A DNA stretch of 64,000 nt, taken from positions 1 through 64,000 of the forward strand of contig CALUIU010000006.1 in NCBI GenBank assembly GCA_944320795.1, written 5' to 3'. Both the position numbers and the translations under genes were made by a program. The notes below the pieces were generated by a model. That model had not been told where the DNA came from, ran no database searches, and saw nothing but the letters and a program-made list of their open reading frames with translations. Shown piece by piece: positions 37,099 through 47,700 of the stretch; within the stretch, counting starts at the first letter, position 1, and each line of letters starts with the position of its first letter. The DNA comes from Candidatus Paraprevotella stercoravium (lineage in GTDB: Bacteria > Bacteroidota > Bacteroidia > Bacteroidales > Bacteroidaceae).

Positions 37099-38175
37099 AT
37101 GAGTAACAGTTTCGGAAATATTTTCAGACTGACCAGTTTCGGCGAAAGTCACGGTCCGGCGGTCGGCGGAGTCATCGACGGCTTTCCGGCTGGCATCGAA
37201 ATTGACGAGGAGTTTGTCCAAAGTGAATTGAACCGGAGAAGACCGGGACAAAGCCTTCTGACCACTCCCCGGAAAGAAAACGACCGGGTGGAATTCCTTT
37301 CCGGAATCTTTGAAGGCAAATCTACGGGATGCCCGATCGGTTTCATCATCCGAAACCAGAACCAGCATTCCAATGATTACGACAATATCCGGAACGTGTT
37401 CCGTCCGTCGCACGCGGATTACACCTACACACAAAAATACGGACTGCGTGATCATGCCGGTGGCGGACGCTCTTCAGCCCGTGAAACCATTGCGCGCTGT
37501 GTAGCCGGCGCTTTGGCCAAACTGGCCCTCAAACAGTTGGGCGTACAGATTTATGCCTATACCTCACAAGTGGGCGACATTGCCCTGTCACAGGACTATA
37601 AGCACTACGATCCGGCGCTGATCGAACAAAACAACGTGCGCTGTCCGGACCCGGAAATCGCAGCACGTATGGCAAAAAAAATTGAAGAAGTCAAGGCCGA
37701 AGGAAACACGATCGGAGGTATTATCACAGGAGTGATCAAAGGTTGCCCGGTAGGACTTGGCGAACCGGTTTTCGGCAAGTTGCATGCTGCGTTAGGACAA
37801 GCCATGCTCAGCATCAACGCCGTAAAGGGTTTTGAATACGGACAGGGATTTGCCGGCGTAAGCCAGACCGGAAAGATGCAGAATGACCTGTTCTTCAACG
37901 ACAACGGACGCATCAATACCCATACGAACAACAGCGGCGGCATTCAGGGAGGTATCAGCAACGGACAGGACATTTACTTCCGTGTAGCCTTCAAACCGGT
38001 AGCGACCCTGCTGATGGAGCAGGAAACAGTAACCGTCAATGGCGAGGATACCGTTCTGAAAGCCAGAGGCCGCCATGATGCCTGCGTGTTGCCACGTGCT
38101 GTTCCGATTGTGGAGTCTATGGCTGCCATGGTCATTCTGGACTACTATCTGTTAAATAAAACAACCCGCTTATAA
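37099..38175 (+). CDS. aroC: Chorismate synthase
   Basis: A 358-residue FMN-dependent enzyme that makes chorismate from EPSP, the last common step to aromatic amino acids. Signatures: [19 protein letters not shown] at the start, [32 protein letters not shown], and the C-terminal [18 protein letters not shown]. It follows the SlyD gene by 33 bases and ends at a strong hairpin. Confidence 0.97.
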   Translation: MSNSFGNIFRLTSFGESHGPAVGGVIDGFPAGIEIDEEFVQSELNRRRPGQSLLTTPRKENDRVEFLSGIFEGKSTGCPIGFIIRNQNQHSNDYDNIRNVFRPSHADYTYTQKYGLRDHAGGGRSSARETIARCVAGALAKLALKQLGVQIYAYTSQVGDIALSQDYKHYDPALIEQNNVRCPDPEIAARMAKKIEEVKAEGNTIGGIITGVIKGCPVGLGEPVFGKLHAALGQAMLSINAVKGFEYGQGFAGVSQTGKMQNDLFFNDNGRINTHTNNSGGIQGGISNGQDIYFRVAFKPVATLLMEQETVTVNGEDTVLKARGRHDACVLPRAVPIVESMAAMVILDYYLLNKTTRL

Positions 38176-38212
38176 AATTTTTCGACATATCGGTTTGGTA
38201 ACCGTTATTTAT

Positions 38213-38262
38213 AATAAGAGTCCTATTATCACCCGGCAATGGCGTTTAATAGGACTCTTATT
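38213..38262 (+). terminator. aroC terminator
   Basis: Perfect 16-bp stem (38213-38228 with 38247-38262) with an 18-base loop, ending in TCTTATTTATAT. Confidence 0.7.
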
Positions 38263-38301
38263 TATATATCTGCCCATATATTTTTAAAAGCCTCAACCAT
38301 C

Positions 38302-38988
38302 ATGCAAAATATACTGATCATTGAAGACGAAAAAAGAGTTGCCGACTTGCTGCAAAAAGGATTGGAAGAAAATGGTTATCAAACCATGGTGGCCTATGAC
38401 GGCGCCATGGGATTACGACTGTTCCGTTCGAACTCTTTTCATCTGGTTATCTCGGATATTGTCCTGCCCAATCTGGACGGGTTCGAACTCTGTAAGGAAA
38501 TCCGCAAGTTAAATGCCAAAGTTCCCGTGCTGATGCTCACAGCTTTAGGCTCAACAGACGACAAGCTGGAAGGATTCGATGCCGGAGCTGACGACTACAT
38601 GACCAAACCTTTCGATTTTCGGGAATTGACCGCCAGAGTAAAAGTCCTCTTGAAACGGGAAACCGGAACAGCAAGCCGCTCACCGCAACAGATCTGTTAC
38701 GCTGACCTGTCCATTAATCTGGATCTACAGGAAGTAAAACGGCAAGGAAACGGCATAAAACTGACTCCCAAAGAATACAAATTATTGGTCTACATGGTGG
38801 AAAATGCCGAAAGAGTCATCAGCCGAATGGAAATAGCCGATAAAGTATGGAACACACACTTTGATACCGGCACCAATTTTATTGATGTATACATCAACTA
38901 TTTGCGAAAAAAGATAGACAAAGAATTCGAGGTTAAACTGATTCATACCAAACCAGGAATAGGTTTTATATTAAGCGATAAATTATGA
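38302..38988 (+). CDS. OmpR-family response regulator
   Basis: A 228-residue two-domain regulator. The receiver has acidic residues IIEDE (6-10), the phospho-acceptor Asp52 in VISDIVLPNLDG and the conserved Lys in DDYMTKPFDF. The DNA-binding winged helix carries LTPKEYKLLVYMVENAERVISR and the FIDVYINYLRKKID recognition region. The ATG at 38302 gives the normal N-terminus; the longer frame overlaps the aroC hairpin. It overlaps the kinase by four bases (ATGA). Such regulators bind tandem direct repeats, and a matching array lies upstream of mgtA. Confidence 0.96.
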   Translation: MQNILIIEDEKRVADLLQKGLEENGYQTMVAYDGAMGLRLFRSNSFHLVISDIVLPNLDGFELCKEIRKLNAKVPVLMLTALGSTDDKLEGFDAGADDYMTKPFDFRELTARVKVLLKRETGTASRSPQQICYADLSINLDLQEVKRQGNGIKLTPKEYKLLVYMVENAERVISRMEIADKVWNTHFDTGTNFIDVYINYLRKKIDKEFEVKLIHTKPGIGFILSDKL

Positions 38989-40355
38989 AAATCAAAACCC
39001 GACTTACATTACAAAACACCGTTGTCATCGCTACAGTCTTTTTACTGTGTATGGTCATGATATACTTTATCAGCGAACAGACACGCAGCAGGACTTTCTT
39101 TCACAACCTGAAAAGCGAAGCGATTACAAAAGCTCACCTATTTCTGAAAAATCAGGTGGACGCGCAAACCATGCAATCCATTTACCTGAACAACAAAAAA
39201 TTTATCAATGAAGTCGAGGTTGCCGTATATAATGCGGATTTTCAAATGCTTTATCATGACGCCATACAGAATGACATCGTCAAGGAAGACCGGAAAATGA
39301 TCGACTACATTTTGAACAAAAAGGAAATAGAATTCTACATCGGCCGCTATCAGGCCATCGGTATGGTATACTCATTTTCCGGAAAAGATTATATCATTAC
39401 AGCTGCAGCATATGACGGTTATGGCTATGACAACATTGAAAAACTGCAGGAAAACCTTATTTACCTATTCATCATCGGATTGACGCTATTATTTGCAGCC
39501 TGTTATTTTCTGGCCTATACATCCTTAAAACCAATCCGCGACATCACCCGCGAAGCCGAAAATATTACTGCCCTGTATATAGACAAGCGACTGCCCGTAA
39601 AAAACGAAAAGGACGAGTTGGGAGAACTTTGCATGACCTTCAATGATCTTCTCGAACGCCTGGAAGTATCGTTTCAATCACAAAAAATGTTTGTCAGCAA
39701 TGTTTCGCATGAATTGCGCACTCCCCTGGCCGCCCTTATTGCCGAGTTGGATTTGTCTTTACAAAAAGAACGGACAGAACAGGAATATCAAAAAGCCATA
39801 CAGAATGTATTACAGGATGCCAGACGAATGACCAGACTCATTGACGGTCTTTTAAATCTGGCCAAAGCAAGCTATCAGAAAGAACAGATCAAGATGCAGG
39901 AAATCCGATTGGACGAACTCTTGCTGGATACCAGAGAGATTATTCTTAAAGCGCATCCGGAATATCATATTGAACTGATTTTTGAGCAAGAGGAGGACGA
40001 TGATGACCGGCAGATCATCGTCAAAGGAAATCTTTATCTCTTGAACATCGCTTTTTCCAATCTGATGGAAAACAATTGCAAATACTCTGCCGATCACTCT
40101 TCTTTTGTCCAGATATCCTTTTGGAAAGAATGGACCATAGTCCGGCTTTCCGATGACGGCATCGGTCTGTCGGAAACAGACAAGCAAAATCTGTTTACCT
40201 TATTCTATCGGGGCGAGCAGGACAAGACGATAGAAGGGCATGGTATCGGTATGGCGTTATCCCAAAAAATCATTCATTTGCACCAGGGACATATTACTGT
40301 GCATTCGGAACAGAACAAAGGAACTACCTTTATTGTAGAACTGCCGCACATTTAG
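38985..40355 (+). CDS. Sensor histidine kinase
   Basis: A 456-residue membrane kinase. Two membrane spans (about 13-30 and 158-178) enclose a periplasmic sensor of about 125 residues, followed by a HAMP domain, the HisKA box with phospho-acceptor His242 (NVSHELRTPLAAL) and an ATPase domain with N-box NLMENNCKYS, SDDGIGLSE and GHGIGMALSQKI. Partner of the regulator it overlaps. The ligand is unknown; the position before mgtA suggests cation or envelope sensing. Confidence 0.95.
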   Translation: MKIKTRLTLQNTVVIATVFLLCMVMIYFISEQTRSRTFFHNLKSEAITKAHLFLKNQVDAQTMQSIYLNNKKFINEVEVAVYNADFQMLYHDAIQNDIVKEDRKMIDYILNKKEIEFYIGRYQAIGMVYSFSGKDYIITAAAYDGYGYDNIEKLQENLIYLFIIGLTLLFAACYFLAYTSLKPIRDITREAENITALYIDKRLPVKNEKDELGELCMTFNDLLERLEVSFQSQKMFVSNVSHELRTPLAALIAELDLSLQKERTEQEYQKAIQNVLQDARRMTRLIDGLLNLAKASYQKEQIKMQEIRLDELLLDTREIILKAHPEYHIELIFEQEEDDDDRQIIVKGNLYLLNIAFSNLMENNCKYSADHSSFVQISFWKEWTIVRLSDDGIGLSETDKQNLFTLFYRGEQDKTIEGHGIGMALSQKIIHLHQGHITVHSEQNKGTTFIVELPHI

Positions 40356-40409
40356 GTTACTCCCCCAAAGCCTCCCGTAATAGAAATGCCTATATCGCAG
40401 AGAAACAAA

Positions 40410-40453
40410 TTCTAATAGTTTTCTAATACCATTCTAATAGGTCTCTAACGGTG
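40410..40453 (+). promoter_or_regulatory. Four 11-bp direct repeats, likely response-regulator site
   Basis: Units TTCTAATAGTT (40410), TTCTAATACCA (40421), TTCTAATAGGT (40432) and a weaker CTCTAACGGTG (40443) follow each other at exactly 11 bases. OmpR/PhoB-type regulators bind such tandem sites on one helix face. The array ends 18 bases before the mgtA -7 box, where an activator would replace the missing TTTG. Confidence 0.75.
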
Positions 40454-40471
40454 TTTCTCAAAAGACACTTC

Positions 40472-40479
40472 TACTTTTG
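40472..40479 (+). promoter_or_regulatory. mgtA promoter -7 box
   Basis: TACTTTTG, 46 bases before the mgtA ATG, with no TTTG at the standard distance, as expected for an activator-dependent promoter. The leader is too short for a Mg riboswitch. Confidence 0.65.
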
Positions 40480-40525
40480 CAGCGTGAAAACAAACAGGAA
40501 TCATAACTTGTAAAACAAAGCAAAA

Positions 40526-43174
40526 ATGTGGAAGAACAAAAAACACCAGACAACATTTGCCTTTGACGCAGAAAAGGTATTTTGGGTAGCCAACCAACCG
40601 ATCAGTTCTGTATTCAGTTATTTCCAGACCACAAAAGTAGGATTGAGTCCGGAAGAAGTAGACAAGAGACAGGCACTTTACGGGAAGAATGAGGTGGTAC
40701 ATGAAAAAAAGAAAAATCCTGTTTCGACCTTTGTAAAAACCTTTATCAACCCGTTTATCGGAGTCCTGACCGGTCTGGTCATCATTTCCTTTATTCTTGA
40801 TGTTCTTCTGGCCGAACCGGGAGAACAGGACTGGACAGCCATCATCATCATTTCGACCATGGTGATTTTCAGTGCTATACTACGTTTCTGGCAAGAATGG
40901 AAAGCAAACACATCCAGTGAGGCTCTGCTCAAACTGGTAACCAACACTTGTTATGTAAAACGGTCGGGAAATCTGGACGAAGAAATCAATATCGCAGAAC
41001 TGGTACCGGGCGATCTGGTGGTGATCGCAGCCGGCGACATGATTCCGGCCGATATCCGAATCATTCAGGCAAAGGACCTGTTCGTCAGCCAGTCATCGCT
41101 CACCGGAGAATCAGACCCCATTGAAAAATGCGCGGAATCCCAAAAGAAAAAATACAGCAAAGGCAGCGTTGTTGAATTAGACAACATCTGTTACATGGGA
41201 TCAAATGTAGTCAGCGGATCGGCTACAGGAATCGTCCTGGCTACCGGAAACCATACCTATCTCGGAACAATTGCCAAAAACATTTCCGGACATCGTGCCG
41301 CCACAGCCTTTGACAAAGGTATCAGCAAGGTGAGCATTCTGCTGATCCGTTTTATGCTCGTCATGATTCCCTTTGTATTCCTGATTAACGGACTGACTAA
41401 AGGTGACTGGCTGGAAGCTTTTATCTTCGCGGTTTCCGTAGCGGTGGGTCTCACTCCGGAAATGCTTCCCATGATTGTAACCGCCAATCTGTCCAAGGGA
41501 GCCATAGCCATGTCCAAGAAGAAAACCATCGTGAAGGATCTGAATGCCATCCAGAATTTCGGAGCCATGAATATTCTGTGTACCGACAAAACCGGCACAC
41601 TGACCTGTGATCAGATCGTACTGGAAAAATACATCAACGCAGATGGCAGCAGTGACACGGAAAAACGCATTTTACGTCATGCCTACTTCAACAGTTTTTT
41701 TCAGACCGGATTGAAAAATCTTATGGACAAGGCGATCTTGTCTCATGTCAGAGAACTCTCTCTGGAACATCTGAAAGACAATTACAAGAAAGTAGATGAA
41801 ATTCCGTTCGACTTTACCCGTCGCCGAATGTCTGTCGTTATTGAAGACAAACAGGGCAAATGCCAGATCATAACCAAAGGCGCCGTAGAGGAAATGATTG
41901 AAATCTGCTCTTATGCCGAATTCGACAAAACCGTACAGCCATTCACACCTGAACTGAAACAGAAAGCCCGAAAAATCAGCGAACAAATGAACCGGCAAGG
42001 TATGCGTGTTCTGGCTGTTGCCCAAAAAAGTTATCTGGATAAAGAGTGTCATTTCTGTGTAAAAGACGAGAATGACATGGTGCTGATCGGATTTCTGGCT
42101 TTTCTGGACCCGCCCAAGCCATCGGCAGCCAGCGCCATCCGCCAATTACACGAACATGGAATAGAAGTGAAGATTCTGTCGGGAGACAACGACGCTGTGG
42201 TACAGACCATCGCCCGTCAGGTAGGCATTGAGACCCGAAATGCGGTTACCGGTATCGAATGGGAAACGATGAATGAAGCAGAAAGGCAAAAGGCTGTAAT
42301 CGAGACAACCGTATTTTCAAAACTGACCCCTCTGCAAAAAACAGAAATCATCACCCTGCTTCAGGAACAGAAAAACACGGTCGGTTTTTTGGGAGACGGT
42401 ATCAATGACGCGTCGGCACTGCGTCAGTCGGACATCGGTATTTCCGTTGATTCAGCTGTAGATATCGCTAAAGAAAGCGCGGATATTATTCTCTTGGAGA
42501 AAGATCTGATGGTTTTGGAGGACGGCGTACTGGAAGGAAGAAAAACTTTCGGCAATATGACCAAATACATAAAGATGACCGCCAGCTCCAACTTCGGCAA
42601 TATGTTCAGCGTAATGGCCGCCAGCGCTTTTCTGCCGTTTCTGCCTATGCAACCAATCCATCTGCTTATTCAGAATCTGCTTTACGACATCTCGCAGACT
42701 ACCATTCCGTTTGACCGCATGGATACGGATTATCTGCGCAAGCCACGCAAATGGGACGCATCGGATTTGAGCCGGTTTATGATCTTCATCGGTCCGATCA
42801 GCTCTATCTTCGACATCGTGACTTATCTGGTCATGTGGCATGTATTCGGATGTAATTCAGTAGAACATCAGGCTCTGTTTCAGTCCGGATGGTTTGTAGA
42901 AGGGCTATTGTCTCAGACACTGATCGTACATATGATCCGCACCCGGAAAATACCGTTCATACAGAGCCGTGCTTCCTGGTCAGTCACCGGACTTACTCTG
43001 CTGATTATGGTACTCGGAATCATCATTCCCTTTACCTCTTTCGGCAAGTCCATCGGACTGGAACCGCTTCCGTTGAGTTACTTTCCCTGGCTAATCGGAA
43101 TTTTACTGTCTTATTGTGTCCTGACACAAGCTATAAAGAACTGGTACATCAGAAAATTTGTAAAATGGCTGTAA
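40526..43174 (+). CDS. mgtA: Magnesium-translocating P-type ATPase
   Basis: An 882-residue P3B-type ATPase. The phosphorylated Asp354 lies in CTDKTGTLTCDQ; other motifs are the actuator SLTGES, nucleotide-binding KGAVEEM, LDPPKPSA and the hinge GDGINDASALRQSDIG. About ten membrane segments, with the usual pattern for MgtA (NLLYDISQTTIPFDRMD near the C-terminus). It imports Mg2+ when supply is low. The two-component genes 150 bases upstream and the direct repeats between them suggest direct control. Confidence 0.95.
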   Translation: MWKNKKHQTTFAFDAEKVFWVANQPISSVFSYFQTTKVGLSPEEVDKRQALYGKNEVVHEKKKNPVSTFVKTFINPFIGVLTGLVIISFILDVLLAEPGEQDWTAIIIISTMVIFSAILRFWQEWKANTSSEALLKLVTNTCYVKRSGNLDEEINIAELVPGDLVVIAAGDMIPADIRIIQAKDLFVSQSSLTGESDPIEKCAESQKKKYSKGSVVELDNICYMGSNVVSGSATGIVLATGNHTYLGTIAKNISGHRAATAFDKGISKVSILLIRFMLVMIPFVFLINGLTKGDWLEAFIFAVSVAVGLTPEMLPMIVTANLSKGAIAMSKKKTIVKDLNAIQNFGAMNILCTDKTGTLTCDQIVLEKYINADGSSDTEKRILRHAYFNSFFQTGLKNLMDKAILSHVRELSLEHLKDNYKKVDEIPFDFTRRRMSVVIEDKQGKCQIITKGAVEEMIEICSYAEFDKTVQPFTPELKQKARKISEQMNRQGMRVLAVAQKSYLDKECHFCVKDENDMVLIGFLAFLDPPKPSAASAIRQLHEHGIEVKILSGDNDAVVQTIARQVGIETRNAVTGIEWETMNEAERQKAVIETTVFSKLTPLQKTEIITLLQEQKNTVGFLGDGINDASALRQSDIGISVDSAVDIAKESADIILLEKDLMVLEDGVLEGRKTFGNMTKYIKMTASSNFGNMFSVMAASAFLPFLPMQPIHLLIQNLLYDISQTTIPFDRMDTDYLRKPRKWDASDLSRFMIFIGPISSIFDIVTYLVMWHVFGCNSVEHQALFQSGWFVEGLLSQTLIVHMIRTRKIPFIQSRASWSVTGLTLLIMVLGIIIPFTSFGKSIGLEPLPLSYFPWLIGILLSYCVLTQAIKNWYIRKFVKWL

Positions 43175-43295
43175 TTTTCCTCGACGAACTAAAAATCAGG
43201 AAACACGGATTAAACCCGATTCATACGGTTCGTCAACAGAACCTCCAGGAAAAAACATAGTTTCTAAAAATTGCAGACAGCAAAACCTTAGGATA

Positions 43296-43340
43296 AAAGG
43301 ACCTTATCAAGATTCTTTCGGGACTTTGATAAGGTCCTTT
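43296..43340 (+). terminator. mgtA terminator
   Basis: Perfect 15-bp stem (43296-43310 with 43326-43340), 15-base loop, ending in CCTTTATTATATC. The other gap bases up to 43473 hold only the sbcD promoter box. Confidence 0.8.
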
Positions 43341-43407
43341 ATTATATCACCCTCATTTCCTTTTCTAAAAAAAATGGTCCTACTTCCTTCTTCCTGAAAG
43401 TTTTTAC

Positions 43408-43415
43408 TAACTTTG
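43408..43415 (+). promoter_or_regulatory. sbcD promoter -7 box
   Basis: TAACTTTG, 58 bases before the sbcD ATG; the upstream element is weak. Confidence 0.55.
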
Positions 43416-43473
43416 CTTCAATAAACAGACTTATTCCGGATTTTTATTTATCAACTTCTGATCTACCCCACTT

Positions 43474-44727
43474 ATGAAGATTATACATACCAGCGACTGG
43501 CATTTGGGACATAGCCTGTACAACTATGACCGCAGCGAAGAACAACAGGCTTTTCTGGACCAGTTACACGACATCGTGGCTTGCGAACAACCGGACGTTC
43601 TACTGGTCTGTGGCGACATTTATCACACAACCACCCCTTCATCGGCCACTCAAAAGATGTATACTGACGGACTGCTGGCCATCCATAAAGCCAGTCCCGA
43701 CACCCGAATTATCATTACTGCCGGTAATCATGACAGTTGTGCCAAACTGGAAATAGACCGAAGTCTATGGCAGCATTTCAACGTCACCGTTATTGGAAGC
43801 ATAGCCCGAAACGCTGACCGAAGCACAGACTGGGAGCAGCATATTCTCGAAATTACGGACCATTCGGGGACCGCTATTGGCTACATCGGTGCGGTTCCTC
43901 ATGTGTATCCGCATAATTTCCCGTCCCAAAACGGAACATTAAACCGGGAAGAAAGACAACCGGCATTCTTTCATGAACTGTCAGCCCGGATAGAACAAAG
44001 AAACAAAAAACGGTTGCCGGTCATTCTTACGGCACATCTGGCTGTAACCGGAACTGACGACACGGAGGAGGAAATGAAAGTAATCGGCGGAATGGATACT
44101 GTCACTGTGAATGAACTGGGTTACGGATATGACTATCTGGCCTTAGGGCATATACACTATCCGCATATCGTACAGAAAGATTATCCGACAGCAGCCTATT
44201 GCGGCAGCCCGCTGGCAGTAGATTTTGACGAAGACTATCCACATACCATCACAGTGGTAAACATACAGCAGCACGGAGAACTCCCACAACTGAAAACCAT
44301 TGAAATCCGGAATCCGCGTCCGCTCACAACTTTTCCTCAAAAGGCAAGCGGACTGGATGAAGCCATAAAGGCTTTAGAGCAGTGGCCGGAAGAGAAGAAG
44401 GATTATATCCGTGTAAATATCAAAGCGGAAAAAGGAATAACACCGGACATAGTGGAGCGGATCACAAGGCTGCTGCAAGGCAAGCAATGCCGCTTTTGCT
44501 ATGTAAAGATCCAAAAGGAAGAAAGTGACCGTGAACGGAAACGCAATGAACTGAGCATCGAAGAACTGAAACAGAAATCTCCGGTAGAGATTGCACAAAT
44601 GTATTACGAGGAAAAGGAAGGTGAAACCATGGAACAGGAACTGACCCAACTGATGCTACAGGCATGGCAAGAAACCACACGTGATCAGGAAGAACAGGAA
44701 AATTCCTCAGAACCCGATAAGCTGTAA
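43474..44727 (+). CDS. sbcD: Exonuclease SbcCD, nuclease subunit
   Basis: A 417-residue Mre11-type phosphoesterase. Metal-binding motifs are complete: SDWHLGH at the start, CGDIYH, AGNHDSC, TAHLAVTG and LGHIHYP. With SbcC it cleaves hairpins and protein-blocked DNA ends and limits long palindromes. The C-terminal part has the capping domain and a Glu-rich tail. sbcC begins 22 bases later. Confidence 0.96.
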   Translation: MKIIHTSDWHLGHSLYNYDRSEEQQAFLDQLHDIVACEQPDVLLVCGDIYHTTTPSSATQKMYTDGLLAIHKASPDTRIIITAGNHDSCAKLEIDRSLWQHFNVTVIGSIARNADRSTDWEQHILEITDHSGTAIGYIGAVPHVYPHNFPSQNGTLNREERQPAFFHELSARIEQRNKKRLPVILTAHLAVTGTDDTEEEMKVIGGMDTVTVNELGYGYDYLALGHIHYPHIVQKDYPTAAYCGSPLAVDFDEDYPHTITVVNIQQHGELPQLKTIEIRNPRPLTTFPQKASGLDEAIKALEQWPEEKKDYIRVNIKAEKGITPDIVERITRLLQGKQCRFCYVKIQKEESDRERKRNELSIEELKQKSPVEIAQMYYEEKEGETMEQELTQLMLQAWQETTRDQEEQENSSEPDKL

Positions 44728-44749
44728 CCTTTTCTACAACAACGGACAC

Positions 44750-47700
44750 ATGAAACTCAAGAAACTGATTCTAAAAAATATCGCTTCCATAGAGGATGCT
44801 GAGATTTGTTTTGACCAGAATCCTTTGGACAATGAACCGGTATTTCTCATCTGCGGAAATACCGGAAGTGGCAAGACAACCATTCTCGACGGTATCTGTC
44901 TGGCACTCTATAATGCCACGCCACGCATGGACAAAACCGCAAAAGAGACCTATACAGACATCTCCGACCAGAATGACCGGCGCGAAGACTTTACCATAAA
45001 CGACTGCCGGTTACTGATGCGCCGGAACACAGCAGAAGCCTGGAGCATTCTGGAGTTTACCGGAAGCAATGAACACGAATACCGGGCCGAATGGTATGTG
45101 GCACGTGCCCACAAGCGTCTCAACGGAAATCTGCAAAAGGTAAAATGGAGTCTGGAAGATCTTACGGAGCAAAAGACGTGGACCAAAGCCACGGAAATCG
45201 GACAGGAAATCCTGCATGCCGTAGGACTGACTTTTGCCCAATACTGCCGGACCGCATTACTGGCACAAGGGGATTTTACCCAGTTTCTGCAAAGCAAGGA
45301 AACAGAGAAATCTGAAATTCTGGAGAAACTGACCGGAACTGAAATATACTCTCAAATCGGAGCCAAGATTTTTGCGCTGACCAGAGATAAAAAAAGGAAT
45401 TACGAAGAACAGCAGCAGCGGCTTGGCGACATAAAAATCCTTTCGGAGGAAGAAGTCGGACAAATTCTGGCAGAAATAGAAAAACAGAAGCAGGAACTGA
45501 AAAGTAAAGAACTGGAACAGGAAGAAATCCGACGCAAAAGCGAATGGATAAAACAAAATCTGGAACTGACTCTGAATATAGAGCAATACCGGAAAAAACA
45601 AGAAGAGATTGAAAGGCAGTTAAATGAGCCTGAATGCAAAACCAAAGAGGAAATTCTAAGTCTGTGGACCGAGACAGAAGATATACGGAATATCATCAGA
45701 CAAAAACAACGGTTAATTCAAGACCGAGAAACCTGTCACGAAAAGCGGAAACAGCTTACCGAGACTTACCACCAGCTTATGAACACTTACTCCACCTGGC
45801 TGTCCGGTTTACAACAGCGACATCTGGAATTGGAAAAACTGGAGCATGAACTGAAAGCCACCGCTAATCTAAAACCAATGTTCGAACAAAGCCAGACCAT
45901 TTTGGGTAACCTGAGAAACCTGATGCGTTTTGACGAAAGGATCGAAAGCCACAACAAGGAACTCAAGAACCTTTCCGAACAACTTCCCAAACATCAAAAC
46001 AGACTGCAGGAATGGCTGACGAAGCAGAAAACAGGTGAACAGCGACTGGCCGAACAGCAAAGGTCAATTACCGACATAGGAAATCATTTGGGCAAAGACG
46101 AATATATCCTCCTGCAAGATGAACAGAAAAAACTTACGGAAGAACTGGTAAGACTGACTCAGGCGCAACAGATTATTCTGCTTTTGAGAGAAAAAGTAGA
46201 GCAAAGACAGAAGTCGGCAAACGAGTTGCAGCTGACTCAGGAAAAACTGAAACAACATATCCCTCTGGAAGAGGAAACCCGAAAAGCCGCGGCAAAAGCT
46301 GCCGAAATATTCCAACAGACGGAGGAACTTCTTGAAAAACAGAAACTGGCATTATCGGATTGGGCAAAAGAAATTCGCCAAAGGCTGCACCCCGGAGACA
46401 CCTGTCCGGTATGTGGAAACCGTGTGGAAGCAAACCTCCGAGAAGAGGATTTCCAATCGGCACTGGCGCCGCTGCAGCAGGAACTGGAAAGGAAAAAGAA
46501 AGAAAAGGAACAGATTGAAAAGAAACTGATCGAGCTGCAAGTACAAAAGGAAAATTTTCTTGAGCTGAGTGAAAAACAGAAAAAGAAATTCGAAGATGAC
46601 CATGCGACTTACCGGACAACATACCAGCAGACAGTAGACGCCTGCGCGGCCTGCGGTATCCTTCAGTTACAAAAGGAAACCCAAAATCTGATCAATGAAA
46701 AGATCCAAAAGAACAGAGACCGGCAGAATGAGATCGGAGCACGCATAAAAGTATTGCAGGAACAAATCAATCTGCTCCATCAAAAACAACAGGAAAAAGA
46801 CCGTATACAGCAGGAGTTGGAACAGATACGCCGAAAAGCCAATGAAGAAGAACTACGCATAAACACCTTGCTTCAAGGACAAAAGGAACTGCAACGGACA
46901 CTGTTACAAGATTTACAGGAAAAGAAGACTACCGAACAGGCAACCTATCCCCAAATCCTATGGGAGGATTTTCAAATGGACACAACCGTTTCCCCCCAAA
47001 TATGGATTGAAAGACTGGAAAAGGAAACTGCTGCCTATCTTCAAAAGACTGAACGCCAGAAGCAAATTCAGGAACAGATCGAACTGGGAGAGATACAACG
47101 GAAACAGACAGAACGGCTGCGGGAAATGGCTGTCGGTATATTTCCCGAATGGCAGGACTATGTAGCAGTATGCGAAACAGAAAATCCTCACCAGGAAACC
47201 GACTGGAATGAACTCATACGTTCGGCCAACACTCTGGATGAACGTATCAGACATCAGGAGCAGGAATGGCAACAGGCATCAATAGCCGAGAAAGCCTTTT
47301 TGGAAAGCCATCCGGATATTTCGAAAGAAAAAATTGAACGGATGAGTACACTCAGCGGAACAGCAGTGGAATCTTTCCGAAAAGAGATACAACAGCTGAA
47401 AGATCTTCTGTTACAATATCACACCAATCTGCAACAAAGCCTGAAACTCCGGCAAGAACTGCTGACCCGGAAACCGGAGCTGACCGAACAGGATACCCCA
47501 GAGCTACTGAATCAGGCACAGAAACGACTGACCGACAGCATCGCACAGATCCATCAGCATATCGGACGGAATCAGGCACAGCTCGAAAACAATACGAATA
47601 ATCTGAAAAAAAGCGAAGATCTGAGAAGGGAAATCGAAAAATGCGGAAACAGTTACCGGCAATGGTTCCGGTTATGTACTCTGTTCGGTGATGAGAAAGG

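Noticed and set aside
40480-40525. Magnesium riboswitch in the mgtA leader
   Set aside because: Only about 40 bases lie between the predicted transcript start and the ATG, too short for a known Mg-sensing leader.
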